Positions 1 to 12,437 of a stretch of DNA of 64,000 nucleotides are shown here, in pieces. Each line of letters opens with the position of its first letter. Positions within the stretch are counted from its first letter, which is position 1. This stretch comes from Beverwykella pulmonaria. Its lineage: Eukaryota; Ascomycota; Dothideomycetes; Pleosporales; Melanommataceae. The translations under genes were made by a program, and so were the position numbers. The notes under the pieces were generated by a model that worked only from the letters and a program-made list of their open reading frames with translations, was not told the origin of the DNA and did not search any database. The DNA is taken from assembly GCA_001599595.1 (NCBI GenBank), contig BCHH01000005.1, forward strand, positions 2,824,191 through 2,888,190, read 5' to 3'.

Positions 1-777
1 TCGCGCATCGGCGTATGCGGGGTCGAAGCGTTTGTGGTGCTCGACGTATACGAAGACATTGTGCTTACGTGCAGCTTGGAGCAGTTGTTGGTGGTGTTCG
101 AGGAGCTTGACCGCGGGTTTTGTGACGAGAACGTGGATTCCGCGTTCAATGGCATAGAGGGCAATTGGGTAGTGCGTCGTGTCCGGGGTGAAGATGGTGA
201 TGGCGCTGCCCTTGGGGAGCGCATCGATGGCCTCCTTGTATGCAGTGGGGTCGCTCTTCCCTTCCTTGGGGTATTCCTCGAAGGATACATCCAGTCCATT
301 GTATGCTTCGGAAATGTTCTTCTGCAGGTGCTCACCTGCGACGCATCAGCGATCGACATGGACATTCCGCGACGCCAGCATGAACGTACGAATTGCGGGA
401 TACTTGGACCCGGACGTGCCCACCATGGACAGCTTGCCCACCTTTCCTCGTCGCCGCAAATCGAACAGGGTGAGGCCCACGACGCCGACCTTCTTGTCGG
501 ACTTGGACGCACCACCTCCTACGAAGCCAGTTGTGTACTCGCCCGTACCCACCTGGCGAACGCGTCAGTCGTGATCACCGTGGCGAGGGTTGCAAGGAAC
601 AGGCGGTGTGATGGATGCAGTGAGGAACCGCTGTTCCGATTATGCATGCCACGAAGCATAATGCCCGTGAAGTGAAAAAGAAAAGAAGGCTGCGTGGAGC
701 TCGAGCTCCAGCGACGACACCCCTCCTCGTTCGGGTTGGTGGGGCACACTCACCATCAGAACTTCCAGAGGCGCCAT
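1..777 (-). CDS. gaaA: D-galacturonate reductase-like Gfo/Idh/MocA oxidoreductase (3' end outside window)
   Basis: Seen: the first exon (777-754) encodes MAPLEVLM and is followed by a GTGAGT donor. Exon 2 (552-390) starts [13 protein letters not shown], a Rossmann-type glycine-rich N-terminus. Exon 3 begins at 335 and stays open to the window edge, ending in a stretch with [14 protein letters not shown]. About 174 codons are visible. The [15 protein letters not shown] segment (here [11 protein letters not shown], near 130) is the Lys-containing motif of Gfo/Idh/MocA dehydrogenases. Known: fungal GaaA/BcGAR2-type enzymes reduce D-galacturonate to L-galactonate with NAD(P)H in the cytosol, the first step of pectin sugar catabolism. 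Context: it is divergent from the pathway's aldolase gene at 1904, an arrangement I recall for Aspergillus niger gaaA-gaaC. Inference: same function here. Without the C-terminus a related sugar oxidoreductase cannot be excluded. Confidence 0.8.
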
Positions 778-1903
778 GATTGCGAGTTGCTTATGGCTGC
801 CGTGCACACGTCTCAATTGGGATGACAGTCACAGTGTCGGGCGGTGGGTCGTGGCCAGGCGTGAAGGTTTGGAGTCCAAAGTGGCAGGTAGGAAGAGCTG
901 TCGCGCCTTCCGTCGACGCGCTGCGGTCTTTGAATCGGCGTCTGAAAGGTAGGGCTGGCCACTGACGGAGAAATAGGCCTCCACTGGCAATTGATGGAGG
1001 GGTGGCGCGGAGCTGCTAATCTGCCGTGCTCGTGCGCGGCCATGCAATAACTCGTTACCAGTCTTTCCCTTGACTGTGTTTGCCCAACTGCCACTCGTGC
1101 TGCCTCGAGCGAGCTGGGAGCGTGCATGCTTGCCGTGGTAGAGATGGGCGTGGCAGCCACGGCAGCGCAGCGTCTGCGGTGCCCGTTCTCTCTGTCTTTT
1201 TCTTGAGCGTGCCTGTGTGCCAGCCACGGCGGCGATTTGATGCCCGTTCGCCCATGGCCGTCCTCGTGGTGGAGGAGCCGTGGATGGCGTTCGTAGCAAT
1301 CTTCCCCAGAGCGGCCAAGACAGGCGCCCCTGCAACCCCACGCGGCGCGCGGCGGCCTCATTCGTGGGAAATCTGTCAGCCGACGCTTCGTCTCTCTCCA
1401 ACATCGAGGATCCAGGGTGCAGCGTCTCCATGCTCGACATTCACCCTACCACACAAGGCACCTCGTCCCACAACATTCGATGGCTTTAGTCACTGCCTCT
1501 AGAAAAAGGCCGCAACTCGTCCCGCTTCTCGCGCAGACGTGCCCCGAGGTCACCCACAAGCATCAATCAGCTCGCAGCCATGCATCCCGACCGCGCCCTA
1601 AGCCTTCGCTCTGTCCAACGCTGGAGTCGCCGGCGAATGGATGCCGCGCCTGGAGGGAGCTTCCAGACACAGAGCCGCGCAAACAGAAGCAAAGTGGGAT
1701 GGCATTGGGCGGCGGGCTAGTCCTCTGCCTACTTTACACCGATTGCCATCCCTCTCGCTGTTATATTAAACGCTGACCGAACTTCCTTCGCCGTCCACAG
1801 TCACTTGCAGCGCTACTTCCTCTCCTCCGGCTCCCCCAGTCCTTCTTTATCCCTACGCTGGCGCCCACGAATCCACCCGTCTCCCCTCCACTCGCTACCC
1901 ATC
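778..1903. promoter_or_regulatory. Shared divergent promoter of gaaA and gaaC
   Basis: This 1.1-kb stretch separates the divergent start codons of the galacturonate reductase and the aldolase. It has no convincing coding frame. A TATA-like TTATATTAAA lies at 1761-1770, about 135 bases before the aldolase ATG, followed by a pyrimidine-rich leader. I looked for the core of the galacturonate-responsive element (CCNCCAA or TTGGNGG) and found no exact copy. The nearest look-alikes are TTGGAGT at 869-875 and CCTCCAC near 978. Regulation by a GaaR-type factor is therefore expected from family knowledge but is not shown by the sequence. Confidence 0.5.
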
Positions 1904-2893
1904 ATGACGGGCCTCACCAACGGCGACACGAACGGCCATGCCGCAGAACGCACGCCGCTCCGGCCGGGAATCTACTCCCCAACCATGACCTTCTTCGATC
2001 CGGAGACGGAAGAAGTTGACCTCGCAGCCGTCAAGAAACACGCCGTGCGCCTGGCGGAAGCGGGTCTCGTGGGACTCGTGACCATGGGATCCAACGGAGA
2101 AGCCGTCCACCTGTCGCGGGCTGAAAAGGCCGCCATCACGCGAGCAACCCGCGAAGCCTTGGACGAGGCAGGATACCAAGACGTGCCTGTGATTGTGGGC
2201 GCCTCAGAGCAGGGCATCAAGCTTACCATCGAGCTGTGCAAAGAATCCGCCGCAGCGGGCGGCGAGTACGTTTTGATCGTGCCGCCGAGCTATTACCGCT
2301 ATGCCATGGACGACGAGGCCATCTATGAGTACTACACAAAGGTGGCGGATGGCTCGCCGCTTCCCGTCATCCTGTACAACTACCCCGGGGCGGTTGCTGG
2401 AATAGACATGGACAGCGACCTCATCATCAAGCTGGCCAAGCACCCCAACATTGTCGGGACCAAGTTTACCTGCGGGAACACGGGAAAGCTCACACGCGTC
2501 GCTCTGGCCGTGAATGCCGTGACTACGAAGAGCAAGGGCAGCGGATACATGGCGTTTGGCGGCATGGCCGACTTTACAGCTCAAACCGCCGCCAGTGGCG
2601 GCTCAGGCATCATTGCCGGTGGCGCCAACGTCCTTCCTAAGACGTGCGTCAAGGTCTGGGATCTGTGGGCAGAGGGCAAGTACGACGAGGCCCTGGCGCT
2701 ACAGAAAGTTCTCAGCAAGGGCGACTGGGTGCTCACCAAAGCGGCCATTCCAGGAACCAAGTCAGCCATCCAGTCCTATTACGGCTACGGCGGGCACCCG
2801 CGCAAACCGCTCAAGAGGCTGAGCAAAGAAAAAGTCGAGGCAGTGGCGGAAGGCATCCGAGAGGTCATGGAGGTGGAGAAAAGCTTATCATAG
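1904..2893 (+). CDS. gaaC: L-threo-3-deoxy-hexulosonate aldolase (DHDPS family)
   Basis: A single-exon gene of 329 residues, close to the usual size of fungal LGA1/GaaC. The start is the ATG at 1904 (MTGLTNGD); the frame stays open further upstream but without an ATG. Seen: GSNGE at 62-66 (substrate carboxylate loop), YNYPG at 158-162 (catalytic Tyr of the DHDPS fold) and GTKFTCGN at 185-192 with Schiff-base Lys187. Known: this class I aldolase cleaves 3-deoxy-L-threo-hex-2-ulosonate to pyruvate and L-glyceraldehyde, the third step of fungal D-galacturonate catabolism. Context: divergent from the gaaA-type reductase at 777. The intermediate dehydratase (gaaB/lgd1) is not in the window. Other DHDPS-family aldolases are possible, but the paired arrangement argues strongly for GaaC. 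Confidence 0.88.
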   Translation: MTGLTNGDTNGHAAERTPLRPGIYSPTMTFFDPETEEVDLAAVKKHAVRLAEAGLVGLVTMGSNGEAVHLSRAEKAAITRATREALDEAGYQDVPVIVGASEQGIKLTIELCKESAAAGGEYVLIVPPSYYRYAMDDEAIYEYYTKVADGSPLPVILYNYPGAVAGIDMDSDLIIKLAKHPNIVGTKFTCGNTGKLTRVALAVNAVTTKSKGSGYMAFGGMADFTAQTAASGGSGIIAGGANVLPKTCVKVWDLWAEGKYDEALALQKVLSKGDWVLTKAAIPGTKSAIQSYYGYGGHPRKPLKRLSKEKVEAVAEGIREVMEVEKSLS

Positions 2894-3749
2894 TTCCGTA
2901 TCTCATCGTGTTAGCATCTCTTGTCCCGATTCTGTTCGCTCCTTGTTACCGTGTCCGCCATGTTTTCCTGGGTTTACCATGTATCTCATTTGCATTCGTG
3001 ATGGTCTTTAAGGGACATACACAACCCTTTGGGAGGTACCATTCTAGATTCTTGTGTCCTTGTATTGCCTTGCCGTCCGGGCTCTCCGTAATTACAATCT
3101 ATCTTTTAATGAATTGGTACTACTCTCTCGCACACGCACGCTTCAACCTGGTCTGTCTTCTCGGGTCAAAGATCCGCGCCCTCACACGACCACCTTCCGT
3201 ATCGAGACCCATGCGTGGGCAGTGCGTGGTTTTACTGCTCTGAACTCATTATGTCCAGCTGTCAGCTCCATTCGAGCGTCGCCTGTCTTGAAACTGTTTG
3301 CCATGACGTCACGCAGAGTGGCTTCGCGGGTCCAAAATTGGAAGTCACGTGGGGCGAGAGAGTGGCAGTTGCAACCTCCCAAGGTTTATTCGAACCTCAC
3401 CTCACCGTCTCCACGCATCCTGCCAATCCCCAACCAGACGTCTTGACGCTGTGTCGTGGCAAACACGATTCAATGCTTCATATTGTCTTCCGCACGTCCC
3501 TAGCATTGTCATAGTTGCGCGATTTCTTCACATGCACCTCTTATATATTGTGCCCCGGGTAAGTATGGGTGAGGAATTCTGGAAGAAACGATAACGCGCG
3601 CGCTATAGCATTAACCATGTTTGGGTATCTACTTTTTGAAAGAAACCTAATCCCGCTACTCCTCCCAGCCCCCATGTTTAAGTCGACCATTTCATCGCTA
3701 ATAATCATACAGTGGGTCAAATGTCTGAAATAAAGAAGCCAAAACTTTT
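2894..3749. other. Intergenic, convergent 3' ends
   Basis: Space between the stop codons of the aldolase (plus strand) and the XlnR-type regulator (minus strand). It should hold both 3' UTRs and polyadenylation sites. I see no coding signal and no structured RNA. Confidence 0.5.
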
Positions 3750-6594
3750 TCAGATGGCAAGACCATTACCCAGGCTTGTCCATCGATACAAGGAAAGCAC
3801 TTCTCGCCTTTTTGCCGCTGTCATCTCTCGAGCATGGCCATGACCTTTAATCTGTGCCAGTGTCGAGATCATTACTTTTCGGAAATTTCTCTGAAGGCCG
3901 AATTAGCGAGAAATCCAGGCTCCAAGAACGTAATTTTCCTACCTGGTATTCTGTATTCAACGTGACTACCGCCGCCTCATGCGCTCGGACAATGGTTTCG
4001 CACGCCCGAATGACCCCATCGTTGGTGTCGGTGGACAGCTTATCTGCTAAGAGGAGAAGGATCAAGCTCCCCTGTAGAAGATACTATCGGCTCAGTCAGC
4101 ATTCAGTCCTTGTTGGCACCTGATGGGCACAATGCTTACCATTCCAAACAGATACGGCATGAACGACAGATCTGGATCCAGCTCCAAAATCTCCTCCACC
4201 GCTTGCGCCGCAGATATAGCATTGGAAGTCGCCGCGAGAAACGACTGAGAGCAGATCCACATGTTGTCGTCCGCAAGAAGGGCTACCGGATCCCACTTGC
4301 CATGCAACAAGATATGAAGGACATGCATGATGTGAGTGGCGTATGCTACGACCTTCTGGGTCTGATGTTTCCATTCACCTCGGACCGGATCTGAATTGTC
4401 GTTGGAGTTACTTCCGACATCGTCGTTTGAAGGCCCACACCCATGCTGGGTCTTGAACTCCTGGAGGCTATATGCGTATCGCTCCAGCTGAAGGGTTATT
4501 TCGGATTCATGAAGCTCCCAGCCAGATGTTCGTCGCTGTCCAAATCGCGGATGGTTCTTTTGCGCGTTCAGGTCCACAATGTCGCCGAGTATCGTCATGA
4601 GCGGCAAGAAAAACCCAAAAACATCGTGAGAAGTGCACTGGAAGGAGAGCCCTTTCCGCTTAGGTCCTGAATTTCCCGTGTAGAACTCGCCGGCTTGCCA
4701 CAGCGTGTCCGGAACCGGCTGGTATAAGTCTTCGCATTCGTTGTCGAGCATCGCCAGTGGCCGGTTATAGCAGAGTCCAAGATGACGATCGATCATGTAA
4801 AGGAGCCACCAGAGTCTACGACGCTCTTCTTTCGTCTCTTCTATGAGCGCAGCCATTGGCGTTCCGGCAGGCACGTGCATTCCGGCGCTCGAGTTGTCCG
4901 ACATGCCTAATTCCGTCTCACCATTTTCTGCTTCGCGCTCTCTCCTGGAGTTTTGAGGCATCTCTCTGCCTAGCTTCAATTCTCTGGCGAGAGACCTGGT
5001 TTTGGGTTAGTATGGGTTTAACAAAGGAACAAAAACTAGAATGAAAAGGGCATCTAACCATGCTGCGAAGAACCAGCGAAGACTTGCGGCCTTATATTCG
5101 CTTGCCGAAGTTACCACACCTAGATTCAAATACGTCGCAACATCATCAAGAGAGCTGGTTGGAGCCATTCCAGTGTCCATTCTGGTGTCATACTGTCCTA
5201 TCGCTCGATCGACGCCAAAAGCATCATTAGCGGCCGGACTGACCATCCCGTCAGACCCTGGGGTGAATCCGTGAGACCCAGAAGCTGAGTGGACCAAGGG
5301 CTTCAGCAAATCTACTGTGAGCTTCCATAACTTCTGACAGATTCCTCCTCTTGCCGAAGGTGATGATGTTAAATAACTAGCCTCGCTCGTTTGTGCAGCT
5401 ACCCAGAGCATACTAGCAAGCAAAGCAGGGCTACATCTTCTCGGTTTGTGTTGGCGCAAGAACGACCTTTTCCGGAAAACAGTCCCTAGAATATACGGAG
5501 AAACTGGTTCCATGAAGACGGACGAAGAACTTTGAAAATAAAACTCCAGAAGATCGCACGCCATCGGAACCGACATAATAGGGCCCAAATGAGGTAGCAA
5601 AGGCATTAAAACCGGATACCTGCACGGCACGATTCCTGTGTGAGACGAAGTTACGCTCACACCCGACTGAGGCGACCCTGTATCGCCGGATCCGTAGCTG
5701 TGTGGAGAGGACTGTCGAACCATGGGGTAATGCATAGGATAGCTGCCTATGTTTCCATACTCATGAGGAATTGACACTGGCGTACCGGATTCTGGTATCA
5801 AATGCATCTCGTTCATGGTGTATATTAACTCCTCGTTTCGGGGCATTCCGGAGTGCATGGGTGGGTGCGAATAATGGTTTACCTCGCCAGCTCCCAGCAA
5901 GAGAGGATCAATCAAGATGTGGTTGACGGGTGGTGGAAACCCAGCGCCTGTTTCAATTTCGTGAGTTTTCTGCTCGTATGCGCGCGGGGATTTCAATGGA
6001 CTCACTTGTGGGTAGGCTATGCCAACTGGGAGACGGAACGTTGTGCATGTCACCTTTGCTACTTGGGAAATGCTGTGCAATCGGCGTCGAGTCTGCAGGG
6101 GACCATATTTCCTCCTCCATTTCCGCATATATCTCATTCCTATCATAGCGACCGCCAGTCTGTATCGAGAGTCCGTGTTCAAGCTGTGGACTGTGCTGTT
6201 CGGGCTGTCCCGCCTCCTCTCGTTGCTTCTGAATATGTCGAGGCACCTGAAAAAGTAAGTATTATGGGCGATTGCCAACGGAAGAATTCCAGACCTTTCC
6301 TCTTCGTTTCTTTTCTCGGTTGTACTGGCACACATATTCGAGTTCTCGCGAAACGTCAGTTCGAGCATTATGCCGGCGGCTATTCCTCTACGTACCGATG
6401 CACCTCGAGCACGGCGACTGCCCATTGCACCTAGTGCGCATTCGATGGCAGTGATCGCAAGCACGACTCACTCTTCGCTTTACAATGGCAGAGCCTCTGC
6501 GCTCTGGCTTGCTCATGTCGTTTGGGTTTGGGGTGTTGTCCATGGTGGCGACGTGGAACCGAAAATTTGGTATGGGTGAAGATGAGTGATACAA
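3750..6594 (-). CDS. xlnR: XlnR/Xyr1-type Zn2Cys6 transcription activator
   Basis: Seven exons: 6594-6396, 6344-6295, 6246-6006, 5947-5059, 4995-4140, 4083-3943 and 3890-3750, giving 838 residues (A. niger XlnR is about 875). Seen: a Zn2Cys6 cluster with cysteines 46, 49, 56, 62, 65 and 72 (CX2CX6CX5CX2CX6C), interrupted by intron 1. A fungal-specific regulator domain contains [26 protein letters not shown] and [20 protein letters not shown]. The C-terminus has [24 protein letters not shown] and LSLYRW, all characteristic of XlnR. Known: XlnR activates xylanase, xylose and part of the cellulase genes. Notes: intron 2 (6294-6247) uses a weak GTCTGG donor. Exon 6 must start at 4083, not 4071, to keep the conserved YLLQG. 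An ATG at 6543 could be the true start. Context: tail to tail with the galacturonate aldolase. Confidence 0.92.
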
Positions 6595-9500
6595 CCGCCG
6601 AGGAGGTGCAGAACGGTCATGAGATACTTAATGTGGGCCTGCGTCGACACTTAGACTGCCGAGGAACAACGTCCGAGTTGAAGAATCCTGGTCGTGATGG
6701 ATTTGCTGTAACCAGGGCCGGATCTGTGGCTTGAGGGGCTTCCATGCGTCCACGAGGGAGCTTCGAGAAGCGAGATCACCACCAGACCAATATCCAAAGA
6801 CGCAATCATTAAAACTGTCATGGGGGATTGGCTCGACGATCTGGAGACACTCCTGGTCGCTGGGAGGGGCTGCTTGCATGCTGCGGGGATAAGCTACTCG
6901 CGCGCGCATTCACCCATTTACCCAAAACCCTGTTCCCTGCGAATAGGGAGTTTTCTGAGCAAGAGCTCATATTTTAATTTCGGGTAGTGTACTAAATCCT
7001 AGGATACAGCAAAATACACGACCATCGGATCATCGAAAACTCACCCTCTTCCATGATGTCTGGCTCTGTCAAAGCTCCACCTTTCTTCATGATTTTTTAA
7101 TAGTTTGGAAGAGAATTTTACGTCACGTACGGCAGCCTAGTTGTAGCTAATTGGGTTACGTATGAACTACGAACAAGAGAAGGCCGTTCGAACTGATCAA
7201 AATAGCGTTGATCTCTGACTGCGCTAGGCTCACTTGCGACCACAATACGCCTCACAGAGCGGCCTGAGAGCCACACGTGATACAGAACAGCGAACAAATC
7301 AGCCTTGGAAACCCTTCTAACAGCCCCAAACCAGAGTCGGCCGGATAATGTCCCCAGTCAGTCCCCGCAGCGGCCTGTCAACCTTCAGAAAACGGCCTAA
7401 CCCGCTCTAACAACAAACTCTATCCATTGCGGCCTAGCATCTTCACCGCACGTCAACACCCGCTCATATTCTTGCCTCACCACAACGGCCAAGCCATAAA
7501 CGATCTGTGCCTGAGCGCGCAACCCCTTGATCGTGGCGGCATCGGCTGACCATCTGCAACGCCCGCCGGAGCGCTCGCGCATGCACTCCACCAACGGTGA
7601 GGCCTCCGAAGGACCCTTCTCCAGACAGTGCGGGACAGCAGGGTCGGAGAATTCATAACGACTTCATCCTATAGACGTACCTCCCTTTCCCCGGAAGATT
7701 AGATGCGCCTGGAGAGGTGCTGCGCTTTGCTAATGCATCTGCTCCTTGAAACTCGAGCAACATTGATGGGCTCGTGCTGATCGAGCAAAACATCAGGGCG
7801 GCGCGGTGTGCATTTCGCAGGTCGCATGTCATGATGCTGACGATGAAACAACAGTGCCAGCAAACGATGGCCACGATGCCACGGCGCCTCCTGAAACTCT
7901 GAAACTACAGTGAACGTTGCCGCACTAAAGTGAGGAGTGCATATCACGTTGGAGAAGCGCATGTGCTGCCAGTGCCTGGTACTGGCCTCGGTGTCACCCG
8001 TCCCATCTCCACCAGGAAATCATGGAAATCAGCACTATGTTCCTCTGAATGCATGCGCGACCGAGCTGCAGCAGGCATTGACAGCTCGCCACCATGCTTC
8101 CACATTCGCTATACGTGCTTCTACTCCTTCATGCGGCAGTAATTCATATGGTATATTTATTCGCACCAACCAATCAAGGCAAACTTCCAGAACGGTACGG
8201 AACTCTTGAGGTACTTCGGAGACATCGTGGCTTCTCACCTACGATCACCCAACCCTAGTCTAGTTGGTCGGGGAAGGTGGTGTGCCGTCGAATCTAGCGT
8301 CAAGACGGTAGGCATCAGAACGAAAGGGTGCGGAAACGAAGCTCTAACCTCATAGAACATAGTTTGAGCTCGCCTCTTTCCAGATTCTATGCGGCGCCGT
8401 ATTTCGCGGGCAACTCATCTACCGAGTATGCGTAAGACGAGTCAGATGGGTACTCGCCCAACTAATCGCATCGACAGTTCGAGCACGCCAAACCTACACC
8501 TCAAGTCATTGCACACTCAGACAACGTCACACTCAAGAGGACGCCTCCTCTCCGCTCGAATTACCTGATGGGGAGGACCGGGTCAATCACTATACGCCTC
8601 GTTTCCCTATGGCTCCATTAAGATCAGCTATAGGAGCCCGACCTATATTTCTTCATCAACGTGAGCATTTCCATTGCCGAGCACGTTCCTTTTACTTTCC
8701 GCTACTTCTCCAGCTTTTCCCACCCCGGAATACGCATAGTATCTCATTTGTCTAGACCAGGCTTCATTGACCAGTCGTACAAAGGTAACTTGGGTTTCCG
8801 ACGACATGAAACCGCCCGTTGAACAAAGGGGGGCAGTCACTCCCTATTCACTGCGCCAACGATCTCCATTTCTCCCCACCCTTCCTTTGCTCCTCAGAAC
8901 CATCTCGCGCATATGCAATCAAACGTCCCTTCTCGTTGCGCCGACGGGCCGTAAATGAGTTCAGGCACTGTGCGAGCAACAACTCCGATTCGTCCGCCCT
9001 ACCGGTAGACGATCAAACCCGCTGTACTACCCTCTTGTGCAGATGACGCCCTCCATCGCTCCACGAAAAGGACACGCGATGGTGCAGGACTGCAGGACAA
9101 GGGCGATACATTGTACCGGCAGAAATCCCCACATTTTCACCCACCCCTTGGTAGGAGAGATGCAGAAAGCCCAAGCATCACGCAGGACCCAACGCACTCA
9201 CATTGGTCTTTTCGCTAAAATATCCTCTGCATGCGAAAGAGCCTGTGTAACACGACCTGCAGTTTCTCCCCCATTCTGTTTATTTCTATTTTGAGAAGAG
9301 AATTAAGCGGAATACTACTGGACCGGGAACAGGACAAGCTGAAGAAAGAATGACAACCTATAATCTTTCTTTTTGCCTGAATGTACGAACCCCGGTGCTG
9401 ATCTTGACACATCCCCCGCAAATGACTGGGGTGGCGCTCTAGGCTCATTCAGAATTTCTTTTTTCTGCTTGTTGCTTGGTTCTGCAGGCCTGAACGGGCA

Positions 9501-12437
9501 TGCATACCAAGGCTTCTGGAATGCGATCGCGAGAGTGTTCGTCGTGGGGCTAGTGTAGTAGTGCTTCGCTTTTGGGATACTCGACGGAAGCTTAGGGTCC
9601 ATCCTTGCGCTTTAGTGAGGGCAGATATATGTCTTGTAGTCAGAATTGACAGAAAAACAGGCGATCTCATATTGCCGACCTGTAAGACTAACGCAGCGTT
9701 GCACACTTCGTAATAGGGAGGATATTATGGACCGCTCTCCACTCGCTGGTAAGGTGCGAGCGAATGAATTAAGGCGACACATGCGATGCGGTGCCATGCC
9801 ATCTCGTACAACTTCTCCACATCTGTGTTGTGTCTGTGTGTATGCCCTGACCTTATGGCTGAGGTTGTTATTCTCTGGGTTTGCCGGTGATATCGCTCGA
9901 TCAGGACTTGTGAAGGTATAGAAATCGGTACGTATATGTTTTTGTGGATGTGTCTGCACGGATTGGGGTTGTGGAACACGAAGTGGCTGAATGACGGGCG
10001 TGCAACGATGCAGTAAGAGCCATGTTTAGCAGAAAGCCGTTGATAGACACTGCACAACATGTGCGTGGAGTGACGCCTGCGCGCCTAGGCTATACTTCTT
10101 TTCGAGCATGTGGAGGATGATATGGTGATGCATTCAGAAGGACCTGCAGTGAGAGGGTTTGATTTGGCAATGCTCCGGCCAGCGTGTCCGCTGTGGGTGT
10201 TCCCGCTCCTTTCGAGCTAGCGGGGTATAGAAGGGAGTATTAAGAATCTGGAATGTGGAGAAGAGGACGCGGTCGTGCATGGGATATAGATGGCGAGATT
10301 GGGACTGTGGGTCTGGTGAGATCACTCGGTGTGGAGTGAGAGTGGTGACATATGAATCGCGTGGAGAGAATGAAAGGTAGTATGCTGACCCCGGAATGGA
10401 AAAGGAACGTGGTTATTTTGAGGTTTATGAGTTGTTTGGTTCGCGTCAACAGATCTCGGACTACTCACTGTGTGTATAGATGTCAACTCAGTCTGACTAA
10501 CCACCCTCGAGAAAAATGTCCAAGTAATCGCGCCGCAAATCATCCTCCATCGCCGACGACTGCAAGCTTCCGGACTTGTCTTGCGCAAATCCCTCCCCCG
10601 GGTCCGAATGTGGGACACGGAATCAACCTCCCAAGGCGCCAAGTCATACTTCGACTTCCTTATTCAAAGTGCTATAGCATGCTCGGGCTATAACGTTACG
10701 CACACTCTTATAGTTTATAAGCGACGTAATTACTTCGTATGCCACGGATCGTGCCGTGAGTAATATAGAAACGGGGACCGTGGATGGATTGAGCGGTGAG
10801 GTTGGATTGAGTAAGGTAATGGGCTGGGTTCAAAGCGGACAAAATATCCGAGAATGGGGGATGGTGGAGTTCGCATATTCGAGGACAGATGATGATGGGT
10901 TGATGCAGTTCGCATATGCAATACGGGCACGTGAAGGTCGGACGGGCTGAATGTCCGTCCAACGGGGATTTGGGGTTCCCCGTGGGGCCCCGGAATGCAG
11001 AGCCGCGTTCTCGTACGACTGGTAGACTACAACTGGTTATCGATCATCTAAGAAGGAATATCTCTAGGGCTTTGAGCAAAATGTACACGTGCCGACGGTT
11101 GGGGATGAGGATGAACGTGATTATCTTGATACTTGATCTTGGATCTCAACGCCGTCCTTTTGGCATCTACAGTACCACATATGTACGCGGGAACTATACA
11201 GCCAAGTGTATCGCCTTCCGTAGGGGTAAACCTATGTAATTAGACATCTCGACTCTGCGTAGAGATAAAACCAAGGCCCGCTGTCTATATACGCCACTAA
11301 ATTATCGACATGCTCCAGACGATTGAAGCGAAGTATATCGATGGGCTGAAACGCTACGAGCTATTGGGGCTGCTTTTTTGCACAGGAGAATCGAAGTGTC
11401 AATGCACGCGATTACGCATGTGAATAAATCCAACCTCTCAACTAAGACGTGTTAGGTGGATGAGGAACCCCGAAGGAAGAGATCTGGTCGATAATGGGGG
11501 AAATATGCTAATGACTTGAGGTTTTCGTTGCCGAACATACTGCTATACCTAGCAGAGGGCTGTCAAGAACGGGGATGATAGAAGAGAGTGATTGGGATTC
11601 ACAGACTTATCCACGTGAGAGGTTCGAGCTGTGCACACTTGCTGGACTTGTATATTCCAACGCTTTGATCCAGCATGGTCAACTTGAAGACACATTTACA
11701 TGTGTACACATCCCACCCTGTCCATCTTTCAACTTCCGCATTTCCACAATATCTTTTACTGAAGGGCTGGTTTCAATAATCCACTTGGGTGTTGCCAGCG
11801 AACAGACTCATCCTAGGGATTCCGCAAGGCAACGAGATCTTCGTATTCCTTGTTGTCCTTCGCGAATGAGACCATAAAAACACGTTCCCATCAGATGCTT
11901 CAACCAAAACACTGTTATCGGTCGAATCTTACCTCATCCTAGCAAGGTCGAGGACTATAGGAGTGATCTTGTCATACGAATGGACTCATCCTCGCCATAT
12001 CGCCCTATCGCCACACCACGCTTCCTGACCATGTTTGGATCATCACCACAAGTTCTATAATCAGTGAAGAATATCAAATTGATTACATGTGTATGTCACT
12101 AGGAGTCTGGAATAATTCTAGCCAAATGTATCGTGTTCGTCAAACTTCTACGCTGTGCATATGATATGTTCTTCCTCTCTGTTAATTCGTCCTACATCCT
12201 CCTTTATCTTGGTTCAAATAACCTAAGAATAATCGCTACTCCACATCTACCGTCTCTCTTAAGGTAGATATTCACATTCACGATGGCCTTGATCAAACTC
12301 TAATCATCACAGGATCTTCAGCTCCACGAACCCACCATGTTACGCCGAAACTTCTTCACCGCCCCCAAAGGAACCTCATAAAGTTCTGTAGGGGTAGGGA
12401 GGTATGCTTTTGGCCTCATTCATGTTGAAGTGTCGCT
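6595..12437. other. 5.8-kb gene-poor region upstream of xlnR
   Basis: No ORF here resembles a known family, none exceeds about 115 codons, and I could not join any by splicing into a convincing protein. The part next to 6594 must hold the xlnR promoter and 5' UTR. The far end holds the 3' region of the HET gene. Base composition is mixed and not strongly AT-rich, so this is not an obvious RIP-mutated transposon. Non-coding transcripts or short unrecognised genes cannot be excluded. Confidence 0.4.

Noticed and set aside
34..675. Plus-strand frame of 213 codons
   Set aside because: It is the antisense shadow of the galacturonate reductase exons, whose splice signals and protein motifs fit the minus strand.
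813..1440. Overlapping frames on both strands in the gaaA/gaaC promoter
   Set aside because: GC-rich composition leaves frames open; there is no family resemblance, and the segment lies between two well-supported divergent starts.
1805..1903. Upstream extension of the aldolase frame
   Set aside because: It has no ATG (starts from TTG) and adds low-complexity residues not expected in the family; the ATG at 1904 fits the usual length.
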